Of a stretch of 64,000 nucleotides of DNA, positions 22,574 through 34,824 are shown piece by piece. Origin of the DNA: Voacanga thouarsii. Its lineage: Eukaryota > Streptophyta > Magnoliopsida > Gentianales > Apocynaceae. A program made the position numbers and the translations under genes. Where the stretch lies: positions 3,361,001-3,425,000 of the forward strand of contig JANUWF010001937.1 in NCBI GenBank assembly GCA_026120185.1, given 5' to 3'. Numbering within the stretch: the first letter of the stretch is position 1; the number at the start of each line of letters is the position of its first letter. The notes beneath the pieces were generated by a model. It saw nothing but the letters and a program-made list of their open reading frames with translations. It was not told where the DNA came from and searched no databases.

Positions 22574-25500
22574 GAGCCAGTGCCGGGGTCAGCTCAAGCG
22601 AAGGTGGAGTCACAAAGGCTTAAGGCGGGAGAGCAGAAACAGAAACCCAATGCTCGGGTTTTCGCCCTGACTCATGATGAGGCCGAGACAGCAGATGATA
22701 TGGTCACAGGTACGATTCTGGTTAACTCTGTGCCAGCTTATGTGTTGTTTGACTGTGGTGCTTCGCACTCGTTTGTATCCCGTAGATTTGCTAGAGTACT
22801 TAAAACCTCCCCAACCTTGTTAGAAAATGCTTATAGGGTGTGTGTCCCCAGTGGGAAGGTGTTGGTTTCTAATCTGTTGCATGAGGATTGTAAGGTAGAA
22901 ATTGAGAGGGAGGAGTTGGGTGCTAATTTAATTCAGTTGAATATGGTGGACTTTGATGTCATCCTAGGTGTGGATTGGTTAGCTAGGAATCATGCCTTAG
23001 TGGATTGTCGGGAGAAAAGGGTCCAGTTTGCTTTGCCGGGTAAAGTAGTGTTTCACTTCTTGAGCAGAGGAAGAGAGTCCCGTAGAAGATCAATGCCAGT
23101 AATTTCAGCTATCAGAGCTCGCAAGAGTCTTCAGAAAGGATGCGAAGCTTATTTGGCTTATGTGGTGGATACTAAGAAAGAGGAACCATGCATGGAGGAT
23201 ATAGAAGTGGTAAAGGAGTTCAAGAATGTCTTCCCGGGTGATTTACCAAGCATACCACCAGCCAGGGAGGTAGATTTTGAGATCAACCTTGTACCAGGAG
23301 CTAAGCCTATCTCTAAGGCTCCATACCGGATGGCACTAGTGGAGTTGAGAGAGTTGAAGACTTAATTACAGGAGTTATTGGACAAGAAGTTTATTCGCCC
23401 TAGTGTCTCTCCTTGGGGAGCGCCAATCTTGTTCGTTAAAAAGAAGGATGGTAGCATGAGGATGTGTATCAACTACTGGGAGCTGAACAAGATTACTGTG
23501 AAGAATAAGTACCCTCTACCACGAATTGATGATTTATTTGATCAGTTGAAGGGGGCTAAGGTATTTTCAAAGATAGACTTGCGATCGGGGTATCATCAGT
23601 TGCGCATCAAGCCCGAGGACATCCCGAAAAGTGCCTTTAGGACACGATATGGGCATTATGAGTTCTTGGTCATGCCTTTTGGTTTGACTAATGCCCCAGC
23701 AGCGTTCATGGAGTTGATGAATAGGGTTTTTAAAGAGGAGTTGGACAAATTTGTAGTCGTGTTCATTGACGACATCCTAGTGTACTCACCATCAGAAGAA
23801 GCTCATCGAGAGCATCTCAAGATTGTGTTGCAAAGGTTTCGCGAGCAGCAACTTTATGCAAAGTTCGATAAATGCCGCTTACGGTTGAGGAGTGTAGCAT
23901 TTCTGGGTCATGTCATCTCGGAGGAAGGTGTTGCTGTGGATCCTAAGAAAGTTGAGGCGATTGTGGATTGGCCTAGACCAACTACTGCTTCTGAAGTTAG
24001 GAGCTTCTTGGGATTGGCAGGTTATTACCGGAAGTTCGTGGAGGATTTCTCTAAGATAGCTACTCCACTAACCTAACTTACCCATAAGAGGACCCAGTTC
24101 AAGTGGAGTGATGCATGTGAGAAGAGCTTTCTGGAGTTGAAGAGGTTGTTGACTTCAGCTCCAGTTTTGGCACTACCTTCGGAGACTGGAGGATTCATCA
24201 TTTTCAGTGATGCTTCGAAGAATGGACTTGGTTGCGTGTTGATGCAGAATGGAAAAGTTATAGCTTATGCATCTAGACAGTTGAAGCTATATGAGCAGAA
24301 TTACCCGACTCACGACTTAGAGCTAGTTGCAGTGGTGTTTGCGCTAAAGATCTGGAGGCACTACTTATATGGGGAAACGTTTGAAGTCTTCACTGATCAT
24401 CAAAGTTTGAAGTACCTGTTCACTCAAAAGGAGTTAAATATGAGGCAGAGATGATGGCTTGAACTGATTAAGGACTATGACCTGAAGATCAGTTATCACC
24501 CGGGAAAGGCAAACCAAGTTGCGGATGCTCTCAGTAGGAAAGGAGCGGGAACATTGGCAGCTTGTATCACTGAACAGCATCAGTTGATTTCTGAGTTTGA
24601 GAAGTTGGAATTAGAGGTTGTGCAACCTGCTTCGGGTTATCTGGCAGCTTTGATAGCTCAATCATCATTGGTGGAACGGATTAAGGAGGCACAACCCAAG
24701 AATGGTGAGTTAGGGAGGAAAATGGCAGCAACACTCGGTGGAGCACAGTCAGAGTTTCAGGTTCACGAAGATGGCAGCTTGCGGTTCCGGGGTAGATTAT
24801 GTGTCCCAAGTGATGAGGTGCTGAGGATGGAGGTGCTTAGGGAGGCTCATAATACGAAACTCTCAATTCATCCTAGAGGGACTAAGATGTACCGGGATCT
24901 CAAAGGAAATTTTTTGTGGAGTGGAATGAAGCGGGACATAGCAGATTTTGTATCCAAGTGTCTAGTATGTCAGCAAGTTAAGGCTGAACATCAAAGACCT
25001 GCAGGATTGCTGAAACAACTGGAGATTCCTATTTGGAAGTGGGAGCACATCACCATGGATTTTGTTACGGGTTTACCGAAATCAAAGACTGGGAAGGACA
25101 CAGTATGGGTTGTGGTGGATCGGTTGACCAAGTCAGCTCACTTCTTACCTATGAAGTTGACAGCTTCGATGGAGGAGTTGGTACAGCTATATATGGATGC
25201 AATTGTTAGGTTGCATGGGGTGCCAGTAAGTATAGTATCGGACAGGGATACCCGATTTGTGTCACGGTTCTGGAAGAGTTTCCAAGAGGCCATGGGGACC
25301 ACTGTCACCTTGAGTATTGCTTTTCACCCTCAAACTGATGGTCAATCTGAGAGGACAATTCAGACCTTGGAGGACATGTTGCGCGCTTGTGTTCTGGACT
25401 TTAAAGGGAATTGGTTGGACAGCTTAACTTTAGTGGAGTTCTCCTACCACAACAACTTTCAGTCTAGTATTAGTATGGCCCCTTATGAGGCGTTGTATGG

Positions 25501-26203
25501 AAGAAGATGTAGATCCTCAGTTTGTTGGGATGATGTGGGAGAAAGAAGGGTAACTGGACCCGAGTTAGTGCAGATAGCCTTAGAGAAAGTACAAGTTGTT
25601 CGTGAAAGGTTGAAGGCAGCTCAAGATCGGCAAAAGAGTTGGGCTGATAGTAAACGGAGACCTTTAGAATTTGAATGTGGAGATAAGGTATATCTGAAGA
25701 TTTCACCAACCAAAGGAATAATGCGGTTTGGAAAAAGTGGGAAGTTGAGTCCGAGGTATGTGGGACCGTATGAGATTTTGGAAAGGGTTGGAGATCTAGC
25801 ATACCTGTTAGCTTTGCCACCGGCACTATCTAGGCTATACAATGTGTTTCATGTGTCCCAACTAAGGAAGTATGTTGCTGATCCGAGTCATGTGTTGGAA
25901 GCATCTCCTTTGTGAGTCCGTGAGGATCTAACTTACGAGGAGGTACCAATAAGGATCATGGACAGGAAGATGCAAGTCTTGAGACGAAGAAATATACCAT
26001 ATGTGAAGGTGCAATGGTCAAATCACACGGAGCGGGAGGCCATTTGGGAGCTGGAAGAGGATGCACGACGAAAATATCCTTCCTTGTTGGATGATTTAGG
26101 TGCACAAGTTTCGAGGACGAAGCTTTTTGTAAGGGGGTGGAATGTGAGCCCATGGTCTAGAGGCTTTACTGGGACTTTTGTTTTTTTTTTTTTTGTTAAT
26201 TAG
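22574..26203 (+). pseudogene. Gypsy-2 pol: protease, RT, RNase H, integrase, chromodomain
   Basis: Same frame as gag. The aspartic protease is near 22740-22790, with FDCGASHSF where DSG is usual. RT spans about 23378-24060 and has the FIDD catalytic pair at 23768. INYWELNK replaces the usual IDYRELNK (both G-to-A/C-to-T type changes). RNase H begins [10 protein letters not shown] near 24203. Integrase follows, with its HHCC zinc region (about 24860-24975) and core DDE motif around 25060-25370. The C-terminal chromodomain-like segment VKVQWSNHTEREAIWELE (about 26004-26057) places it in the chromoviruses, which target heterochromatin. Nonsense codons at 23363, 24074, 24452 and 25913 break it, with no frameshift found. 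The end of the frame runs into the 3' LTR. Confidence 0.93.
26128..26142 (+). other. Polypurine tract of Gypsy-2
   Basis: GTAAGGGGGTGGAA immediately precedes the 3' LTR, the expected plus-strand primer. Confidence 0.85.
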
Positions 26204-27903
26204 CAATGGGCTCAGCCCTTATAGTTAGGGACTTAATTAATGAGGGGAAAATTAGGAGGACTTGATAGCAATTTTGTAACTCTCTGACTGATTAAACGTT
26301 CTGCCAGAACGTGGTTCTGATATTCATCGTTGTTCATCTGTCAGAGACAGTTTAGAGAGGGGAGAAAGGCCAAGAGGAGGAGGCAAAGGAAGGGGAAGAG
26401 CTCGAGGCTTCGAATTTAGGTAATCCACGTTCCCTTTAAGCTTTTATTGAGGTTTAATTGATGTCTAGGGTTCTTGATTTTACTATTCTGATTTGGGGGG
26501 AAATGGGGTGAATGATGTTCTGATGCGGATTGATTGGGATTGTAGGTGTGGAAGAGGTTGGTGGTGATAAGGGTGATCTCGTGAGTAGGATTCCGGTAAG
26601 GATTCCGACTTAATCGTGTTTTAATTTTCAACTGATGGTTTGACTTTATGATCTTCTGTTTTTCAATCTGAAAATTATGTTGGTATTCAATTGGATTGAG
26701 CATGGGAATAATTTGTTGTGATGTATGAGTTGTTATGATCAAGTAAGACTATATGATCTGTACTTTCCTGTTCTTGTTCTATACTCGAATTTTGGTTGCT
26801 AAAATTCTGTTCCGTTCGTCATCCTGTTTGGGGTTTGGTCTTGGTAGGGATGATCCCTTATGTTCCGTGTATCGGCCCTAGGCTTGGGGGATACAATACC
26901 TTGCCCAATTCTGTGTACTGGCCCTCCTTCTAACGGGATAAAATAGTTAGGAGACTGATATCAGTTAGCCAAAGCTTCTCCCCAAACACGTGTCATGAAT
27001 TCTGGGTCTGTTCAATTGATTTGAAAAGTTGGAAATGGTGTAGTGAACTGTTATGGAAAAATGGTAGGGTAATGGTTGTGTTGTTCATTATTGGAGTGGT
27101 TGTGGATGTTGAGCCTTGTTCTGTTTCTTTGTGCATTTTGGCCTCTGATTCGTTCTGGTTTTATGTCATTTCTTTGGTCTCTGCTTTTCGTGCATTGTGC
27201 TCTGTTTTTTTTTTTTTTTTGGCAGATTTAGTTTGAACAAGCGCCTGTTATTCAGTCCAACAGGTGCCGGTTGACATAGCTAAACAAGCACCGGTTCATC
27301 TCAGAATCGGACCCCTTCCGTTTTAGTAACAACAGGCGCTATTTACTCTTCCTAACGGGCGCCGGTTGACTTTCTAATTCTGAATCTCTTCAGTTTGACC
27401 AAAGTTACCCTTGTTTGTTGTAATATTCCTTAGTGTGTGCTATAAGTGAGAAATATTTGAGCCTGAACCACAACCATATGTTACCCTAACTAAGTCCACT
27501 ACTACCACTGTTTTAAAGTTCGATGATTTGCGAAACTATATCTATGTAACTTACTCTATCCCGGTTAAGTCATGATTCTTACTGAGCTAGTGAGCTCACA
27601 CCTTACTTATCATTTCAGGTTCTCAATTGAACGAGGAAGAATTAGACGGGTGGTTCGAGGAGGACCTAGAGTGACTAATTTGATGAGTTCATGTAACGTT
27701 CTCATTTATGGTCTCCTTTATGACATTGGAGTTTTAGTACGTTTGAAGTTATTCCAAGAGATTAGTTAAATCGTTTTGCATTGTAACAAAATAATTATGA
27801 GTTTTGGCAATTTCAGTTATGACAGTTGAGTCTATTTTTTTGGTAATGTCTGTTCTGGTTCTGGGTTTGGTGCCATGTTATCTCCTGGGTCCGGGGTGTG
27901 ACA
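26143..27903 (+). repeat. 3' LTR of Gypsy-2
   Basis: Near-identical to 19290-21064, with scattered substitutions mostly of the C/T and G/A type and an 18-bp gap near 27870. Ends GTGTGACA at 27903. Confidence 0.95.
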
Positions 27904-27908
27904 CGTCA

Positions 27909-30379
27909 ACTGTTGTTGTCCTGAAGAAATTGGAATAGACTTGATATTAGGACACTTATATATATGCAACTCTTGAAGAAATGGCAGTTGGCAAATTGCG
28001 GCATTTCTTTGCATTTTTTGCAGTTATTTAATGTCAAATTTACCAGCTTTGTTGAGTCTTGTAAGCAAACTAGTTTTTCTGTCCAAACAAACTTGCATGT
28101 TCATAACCCAAAAGGGAAACTGAACGCCCATAAAATTCTCAACCACTAAACTTTCCAAATTCGGATGAGGTTCAAGGCCTTCCAACACGTTCTCATCATT
28201 GATGTCTCATTCTCTACCTTCCGCCCATTTAAATGTCAAGTTAGCAAGTTTTGGCTTTCCAAATTAGTTGGCCTGGTGAGCTTCATCTTTACTATTTATG
28301 AGTTCGAGATTGCACATCTCCAATTCCCCGCTTAGGTTTTTCAAGTGTTGCAACTCTTCAATTTTACGACCCTTCTGCTTTGCCTAAATGAAAAAATTCC
28401 AGTGTTTGAAGACAGGTTAACCTTCCCATCATAATTGGCATTTGGAATGTTTCCTTGAAGTACCAGAGGTGATACCAATCGTAATAGTGGAGATGCCTCA
28501 AGCTAATTAAATTGCTCATTCCTTTTGGAAGCCCCTTAAGTGCTTTACAGGAAATGATCGTTAGCGTCTGCAAATTATAAAGCTTGCAAAGGGATTATGG
28601 CAAAGCTTTGATGCCGGTGTATGAAAGGTCCAGATAATGCAAATGTAGTAGATTGCCAATTTCAGTCGGTAACTCCCCACCATATGTCCTCGACAAGTTT
28701 AGAACGTGCAAGTTCTTGCAGTTCAATAGCATGTCATCCGGTATACCACTCTTCAGAGATAAAGTACGTAGTAAACTTGATCTCTCTTTTATTATTGTTT
28801 TCGTTTCTTCTCCAAATGAATCTACCCAAAGGTAACGAACCTGAGGATTTTCATCTCTTTCACCAGCTTCTAATTTATGGCTTTCAACTTTTGAAACTAA
28901 CCGAGCAAGATGATAGACAAGATTATGCATTCTACAAGATATATAGGAAGAGCCATTCCAATGATCATTTCTTAGTTCTTCCAACAGGGAACTCTGAACT
29001 AAAATGTTGAAATACCTATTACTTGCATCCTCCATCATCTCGCTCTCGAGATTCGATTGAAGAAACCCTTCTGCCATCCAGAGTTGGATTAGTTCTCTCT
29101 TTTCTATGTGAAAATACGTGCGAAAGAACCCGCAATATGCGAAGCACTTTTTAAGAGATGAAGACGGCAAATTATCAAAGCTTAACTTAAGAATTGGCAG
29201 AACACTATTCTCGTTTCCTGTCATATTCAAGAAACCTTTGTTCACGATTGAGAGGCACTCCTATTTCACATTAATACGTAATAAACCTCCAATTACACTT
29301 GCTGTAAGTGGTAGACCTTGACATGCTTTTGTGATCTCCTTTCTTATTGCTTTCAATTCCTTCGGTGCTTCTCCATAGGGAAATGCTCTTTCTTTCAATA
29401 TGGACCAACAATCGTCTTCTGATAACTTTTCTAAGGAGAAGAGAGAACTTGCAGTCACTATTGATGCTACTTGTAGCTTACAAGTAGTCACAAGACTCCA
29501 ATTTCCTGTGAGAGAGCTAATTCCCACTAAAGAGCATAAAAAATCAGCCCATCTGGTGGTGTTTTCATTCCACATGTCATCAAGTACAAGGAGATATCTT
29601 TTCCCCTCTAATTCTTTCTTAATTTCTTGCACTATAATATCCCTGCTGGTTATGTCAACTCTTCGCCTTGTCAATGATTCTAGGATCAATTTGAAAAGTT
29701 CTGTGACTTCAAATCTTTCAGATAAATGAATCCAAATCTTTTTGCCAAAGTGCTCGTCAATTTTCTCATGACTATAGATTAACTGTGCAAGAGTTGTTTT
29801 GCCTAATCCACCCATTCCCGTTATAGGAACAAAAGAAATAACTTCAGTAGATGAACTTAACAACTTCTCCAAAATAATTGATACATCGTTGGCTCTTCCA
29901 ACAACATTTCGGTTGGCTATTGAGTCAGTCTCCCTGCTGTCTCCAAGATTGACTGGCACAACACCGCCTACATGGGATTAAAGTGCAAACGCACTTGCTT
30001 CCTCATTAATCATTCTTAACTTCATGTTAATCTCCCTAACCTTACTAGCCATTCTCCAACGGAAGTGAAACCTTACCTTCTCTTTCATCGGGTTTGGAAT
30101 CTCCACTCTGAGCCGCAGCATTTCATAGTTGAGCTTATCAAAGATGTTGTCAGCTTCATATGCGACACTTTCGAGCCTCTTCAGCCACAGCTTCACCGCC
30201 TGTTGCCCCAGTTTCTTTTCCTCAGCATCACATAAGACAGCTTAGATCATGGCTGCCGATCTCCTTAGTGTCTGGACATCTTTCTTGAATCCAAATGCAA
30301 AACTAATCCTCTCAGTGGCCAGCGAAAGTAGCCTCTCTAGTAGCACCTTTGCCGTGGCACCAACAAATGGGTCAGTCAT
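27909..30379 (-). pseudogene. CC-NB-ARC-LRR (NLR) resistance-gene relic, N-terminal and central part
   Basis: The start ATG at 30379 opens an Rx-type coiled-coil domain (LLERLLSLATERISF), continuing after a stop at about 30244 through LWLKRLESVAYEADNIFD. The NB-ARC domain (about 29960-29260) shows the P-loop GMGGLGKTTLAQ (29783-29818), kinase-2 LLVLDDMW and GLPL. The helical MHD position reads MHN (about 28930). LRRs follow to 27909. Nonsense codons lie near 30244, 29980, 29250 and 28595, plus a frame break near 28370. Such proteins are intracellular immune receptors. This one is broken both by stops and by the Gypsy-2 insertion. A cytosine-rich acceptor (TTTTCAG in sense) near 30482 may mark a 5' leader intron. 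Confidence 0.92.
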
Positions 30380-30479
30380 TTCTTCCTCATTGAACCAAGT
30401 ATTTCCAGAGTTTGTAACTTCACCCTTTTGCAAGATAGACGAGAACTGTTTCTGCGTGAGACTTTCAGTGAAGACCTGA

Positions 30480-31144
30480 AAAGTTGATTCACAAAAAATT
30501 GGTTAAAAAACATTTCAATAAAGTATATGCTAGATATTGTCTTGTCCAGTTAGACAATTCAATGCTGGGATCCCTTTTTTTTTTTTTTTGTTTGCTCTTT
30601 TTCTTCGGAGACCGGGACCGCGGATGTGGATAGCATTTAATTTGGAAGGGCCGAGCGATTTGGTGCCACAAAAAGAACAGTCATTAGGTCAGGTATATCC
30701 GAAGTTGATTTGATCTGAAACAGTTTATAAAAGGTTTGATATAATTATTTTATTATTCAATATGATTTGAATATATTTATTCATTTAATTTATATAATTA
30801 AATTTAAATACGGATATTATAATTTCGTACTCATTTATTTATTTATTTTAAATATATTATAAAATATATTATATAATATTATATTTATATAAAATATATA
30901 TGATATTATATATTATTGTATATATATTACATTATATGTTATTATTGTGTTTTGAGTCAGGTATACCCGACAGATAATCGAGTCAAGTATAAATATTCTT
31001 ATATCATACTCAGGTATTCAAGTCTGAGTAAGGTATATAATATTGCTAATCGAGTCGGGTCTAAAATAAGGTGATTCAGATCCGACCCAACCCGTCTACA
31101 TTCTTTTGGCACAAACAAAAATTGCCTAAAAAAAAAAAAAATAT
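30480..31144. other. AT-rich intergenic DNA between the NLR relic and the LINE
   Basis: Contains a very AT-rich core (30720-30960) flanked by motifs such as CAGGTATATCCGAA (30690), CAGGTATACCCGAC (30959) and GGTCGGATC-like sequence in inverse orientation (31075). This suggests a decayed small repeat of unknown class. No gene seen. Confidence 0.4.
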
Positions 31145-31912
31145 ATTGCCCCTGTGAACAACAGTTTGGAAATAAATAGAGTCAATTATTATCTTCAACT
31201 AACTTTTCAAATACTTCCTCTTCCTACACACCGTAAGAACAATAAATACCTCCATAAGACACCATGATCTTCATGATCTATAGCTGACCAACAAACCTAC
31301 ATCTAAGGAAAGATGCTTTCTTCTTGTACTGACTTGGTGGTTTTAGCTAGTATTCTTCGAGTTCAATATCGAGCAAAGAGACAGTGATAGAGAGTGAAGC
31401 TCTCAACATCCTCGTGTTCTCTTCCCGATTCTTGAAATCCTTCAAGCTCAACTAAAGAATATTACTTGCTTGCCTGGTTAGTATAGTGGACTGCCCTTGT
31501 CTTTTTTTTTTTACTTCCTACAGGATTGAATATTATGTTTTGCTATGCTTACTTTTGAATATCCGAGTTTTTGACCGCTGTATTGTCTAGAAATTATGGG
31601 GTCCGGTGTCTTTGAGGTGTTGGAATTCTAGTGACAATACTACCGGTTTGAGTGATTTATGTCCAGCATGCTGTCTTTTCCTGTAGTATATTTTTGTGCT
31701 TTGTTTCCCTCTCAACGTCTCCAGTGCAAATGATAGTGTCTTGATTGCATATTTTGTTTCTATTCCTCGCTGCTGGGGTGGTTTTTCATCCATCTGTTTT
31801 GGTTTCTTTTCTTTCTTTTTGGGGTCATATCCATCATCTGTCTAACTTGATCTTCAACAACTGTCTTTGATTCCTAAATCTTGATGTTGCCTGTACACAG
31901 TATGGATTCAAT

Positions 31913-32540
31913 TTGAATTTCCATGCTGTTATCATCTCGTTACAACCCCTACAACCGGACAACCCTTCTTCAACCACTCACAACCGCTACCAGGTTAATC
32001 CAAACCACATCAAGACAAAACCCCCTTACTGCTGTCACTTTGATATACTCCCTTCAACCAGACAACACTCCTTCCCCACCCACAAATGCCAAATGAATCA
32101 ATCCAACCCATAAATGGACAACTCACAATCAAATCCACCCCATCAGGACATTATTGCAATCGGCCAAAAAATCCATCCCATTAGGACATTATTGCCATAT
32201 TGTTATCATTTTCTTTCAATCCCCTCATCCGGACATCTGTCCTTAACCTACTCACAAAGACAACCTGATAAACCCATCCCACATCAAGACAAAGATTACA
32301 TGCTTTTGTCATTTTGTCACACTTACCACAACCGGACAAAACCCCTTCACCATCTCGCAAATGCCAAGTGATCAAGCCAATTCACATATGGACAACTCAT
32401 AACCAGCCAAATGAACAAAGTCTAATTCATTTCCATGTGTGCACTTTATTCAACCCCCCACAACCGGACAAATCTCCATCATATACCCACAAACACCAAT
32501 TGCTTTATCCTAACCACATAAGGACAGCTCTCATCCGGCT
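31913..32540 (+). repeat. Degenerate repeats in the LINE 5' UTR
   Basis: A C/A-rich stretch with recurring CAACCGGACAA or CATCCGGACA blocks (about 31950, 32225, 32330, 32460), CCCACAAATGCCAA-like blocks (32080, 32350, 32480) and CATAAGGACA/CATCAGGACATT blocks. Spacing is roughly 110-140 bp. It resembles 5' monomer arrays of some L1 elements. Confidence 0.55.
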
Positions 32541-32569
32541 ATCTATGGCTCAAACCCGAAGCAAATGGA

Positions 32570-34159
32570 TTGGCAACCATGGTACCTGAGACTCAACCTC
32601 ACCTAACCATTCAAGGGGGACAGGAAGACAATCATACGAATCAGAGACCCTCTCCCCGGGTTTCCACCTCAAACATACTAACCAATATCCACTCCCAAAC
32701 CAATGAAATATTTTTGCTTTCACTGCCTAAGCCCATTGATCCCTCTCTGTCCATAACTCTTGTTCTAGACCCGAATGACCAGGCTTCCCCTACCCATATC
32801 CAGGCACCATGCCTCGGTCATGTGGATGTGGAGCATCAGGTATCTGCAGATAATATTGCTAAGCCAGAATCCTCTAACTCCTTTGGCTTATTCATACCTG
32901 AAACCATACTTTCCCCTCCCTGGAATGATGCTAAACCCTCCGAAAAAAATGCGAGAAAATCTTATCGAACTTGGGCAAACATTGTTAAAAGAAACTAAGA
33001 TCAGTGCAATGGTATGAGACTGCAACATATACCCTGAACTAGAGAATTCATTGACATTGAGAAAGCTGATTTCAAAGATATGGAATTTAAATTGGGATTT
33101 TGCTTAATTGGTATGTTTGCTGGGCGATTTCCTGGACTAAGGGCGATCACGGAACTCACGATGCAGTGGACAGTCCCTTCCAAGGTATTTCCTTATCCTA
33201 CTGGTTGGCTTATCTTCCGGTTCAACTCAAATGAAGACAGGCAGGTGGTTCTTAGAGGCGGACCATATGCTACTTTTGGACGTTCACTAATGTTAAAGGC
33301 AATGCCTAGAGAATTTGATTTCTCATTAGATGATATTAGCATATTGCCGCTATGGGTAACATTCCCTACTCTGCCACTAGGATGCTGGAACTGCTCTGCA
33401 CTAAGTAAAATTGTATATGGGGTTGGAGTGCTACTAATGACTGATATGCTCATTGCACGACTAGAAAGGTTATCTTATGCCTGAGTCCTAGTAGAGGTCA
33501 ATGTATCTAAGCCTTTGATCAAGGAAGTACCAATCCGACTACCATCTGGAAAAACTAAACACCAAGCAGTTCAAAATGAGTTTGAGCCATTGTTCTGCAA
33601 GATGTGCTGTAGGTTTGGTCATGCCACAGATAATTGCATGGGGGACAAAGTGAAAAATCGGGAATAGATGCTATATACTCAGGTAACATCTAAGCATAAC
33701 CGGGCAAAGTCGAGGTCTAATTCTAGGCCTAAATCTGTATCGACTAGAACAATAGACCTTCCAATTGGCATTGCACCTATGGCCTCAATAACGGATAAAA
33801 GAAATGAGCCAGTTATTGCTGTGGACCGGGAAACTAGTAGTCAAGTCGGACCTACTGCGGGCACTATGGGGCATGGTTCTGGGGCATCAACTTCACAAGC
33901 CAAGAGTGTTCTAGTTACTACTAAAGATCTTATGAAACAGACTATGACTACTACATCTCCCATACAGGCTCAACAGAAAGTGCGGAAGGTTAGCAAAGGT
34001 TGATCAAGGGGCAGGCGTAGGGGACATAACCGAACTCAATCCGTGTCCTGGGGTAGGGTACAATTTCAGGTCAGTAACATTGTGCTAAATGCGGGCGAAG
34101 AAGGAAGAGTGGAGGATTTACCAAATGTGGTGGTTAAGGCTAAAAGAGCATCCATGTAA
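32570..34159 (+). pseudogene. LINE ORF1 (DUF4283, CCHC zinc knuckle)
   Basis: A single frame from ATG at 32570 (context ACCATGG) to TAA at 34157. Domains: an N-terminal variable region ending SYRTWANIVKRN; DUF4283 with LGFCLIGMFAGRFPGL and FRFNSNEDRQVVLRGGPY (about 33090-33265); a CCHC knuckle CKMCCRFGHATDNC (about 33598-33639); and a basic tail. Five internal nonsense codons (32996, about 33032, 33482, 33665, 34001) are TAA, TGA, TGA, TAG and TGA in positions where glutamine or arginine fits. No frameshift was found over 1.6 kb. ORF1 products bind LINE RNA. Confidence 0.88.
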
Positions 34160-34248
34160 GCTTCTAGGATTATTTGCATTGTCTAGAAGAAATTTATAGA
34201 CTACAACATCGACTTAGTTGGTACCCAGCAGACACTAATTGGTCAACA

Positions 34249-34824
34249 ATGAGGGTTACATGCTGGAACATAAGAGGGTTTAATAGAACCCTCAAGCAGC
34301 ATGGGGTTAAAGACTTCATCTCGAAGCACCGTGTGGATGTTTGTGGTATTTTAGAAACTAAACTTAATGAGGAAGGATTGGAGAACATCCTAAGGAACTA
34401 TTTTCCTAATTGGGTTGCCAAACACAATTTGGAGGACTTGGAAGAGGGCAGGGTGGCCGTACTATGGAATGAGGCTAAGGTTGAAGTGCATGTTTGGCAT
34501 ACCTCAGCTCAGGCACTATCTTGTAGCATCACTTGTAAAGTTACTCATATATCCTATTCTTTCACCTTCGTGTACACTTACAATACAGTGGTTGCTAGGA
34601 GACTCCTGTAGAATGACTTGAACTAATTCTCCAATCAACTTTCAACCCCATGGATTCTAATAGGAGACTTCAACACTTATTTACAGGTGGATGATAAACT
34701 AGGAGGGATAACCCCTTCTACCTATAAGCTAAATGATTTTTCCTCACTTTATGTGGAGACTGGCATAGCAGATCTACCATATGTTGGCATACGGTTCATG
34801 TGGATAACCTCCCGGGTATGGTTC
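34249..34824 (+). pseudogene. LINE ORF2, part 1: AP endonuclease domain
   Basis: ATG at 34249 begins with the endonuclease motif CWNIRGFN (N/IRG signature). Further along come ILETKL (about 34350) and LIGDFNTYL (about 34660), the catalytic GDFN. Nonsense codons occur at 34609 and shortly after. The reading stops at the solo LTR and resumes at 36541 with SKLDIVMGND. Confidence 0.88.

Larger units (their letters stand above)
19290..27903 (+). mobile_element. Gypsy-2: near-complete chromovirus LTR retrotransposon
   Basis: LTRs at 19290-21064 and 26143-27903 (TGTGAGCCC...GTGTGACA) are nearly identical along their length. The right copy lacks about 18 bp near its end. PBS at 21070-21082, polypurine tract before 26143, and a single gag-pol frame between. 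Flanks CATCA (19285-19289) and CGTCA (27904-27908) form the target duplication with one CG-to-CA change. The element splits the LRR region of an NLR gene. All domains of an autonomous element are present, but eight nonsense codons and a lost start make this copy unable to encode the polyprotein as read. Confidence 0.95.

Noticed and set aside
25470..25826. Antisense frames over the Gypsy-2 integrase
   Set aside because: Shadows of the recognised integrase and chromodomain coding strand.
31473..31500. tRNA-like start (GGTTAGTATAGTGGACTGCCC)
   Set aside because: No box B, acceptor stem or cloverleaf could be drawn downstream. It lies in the LINE 5' UTR.
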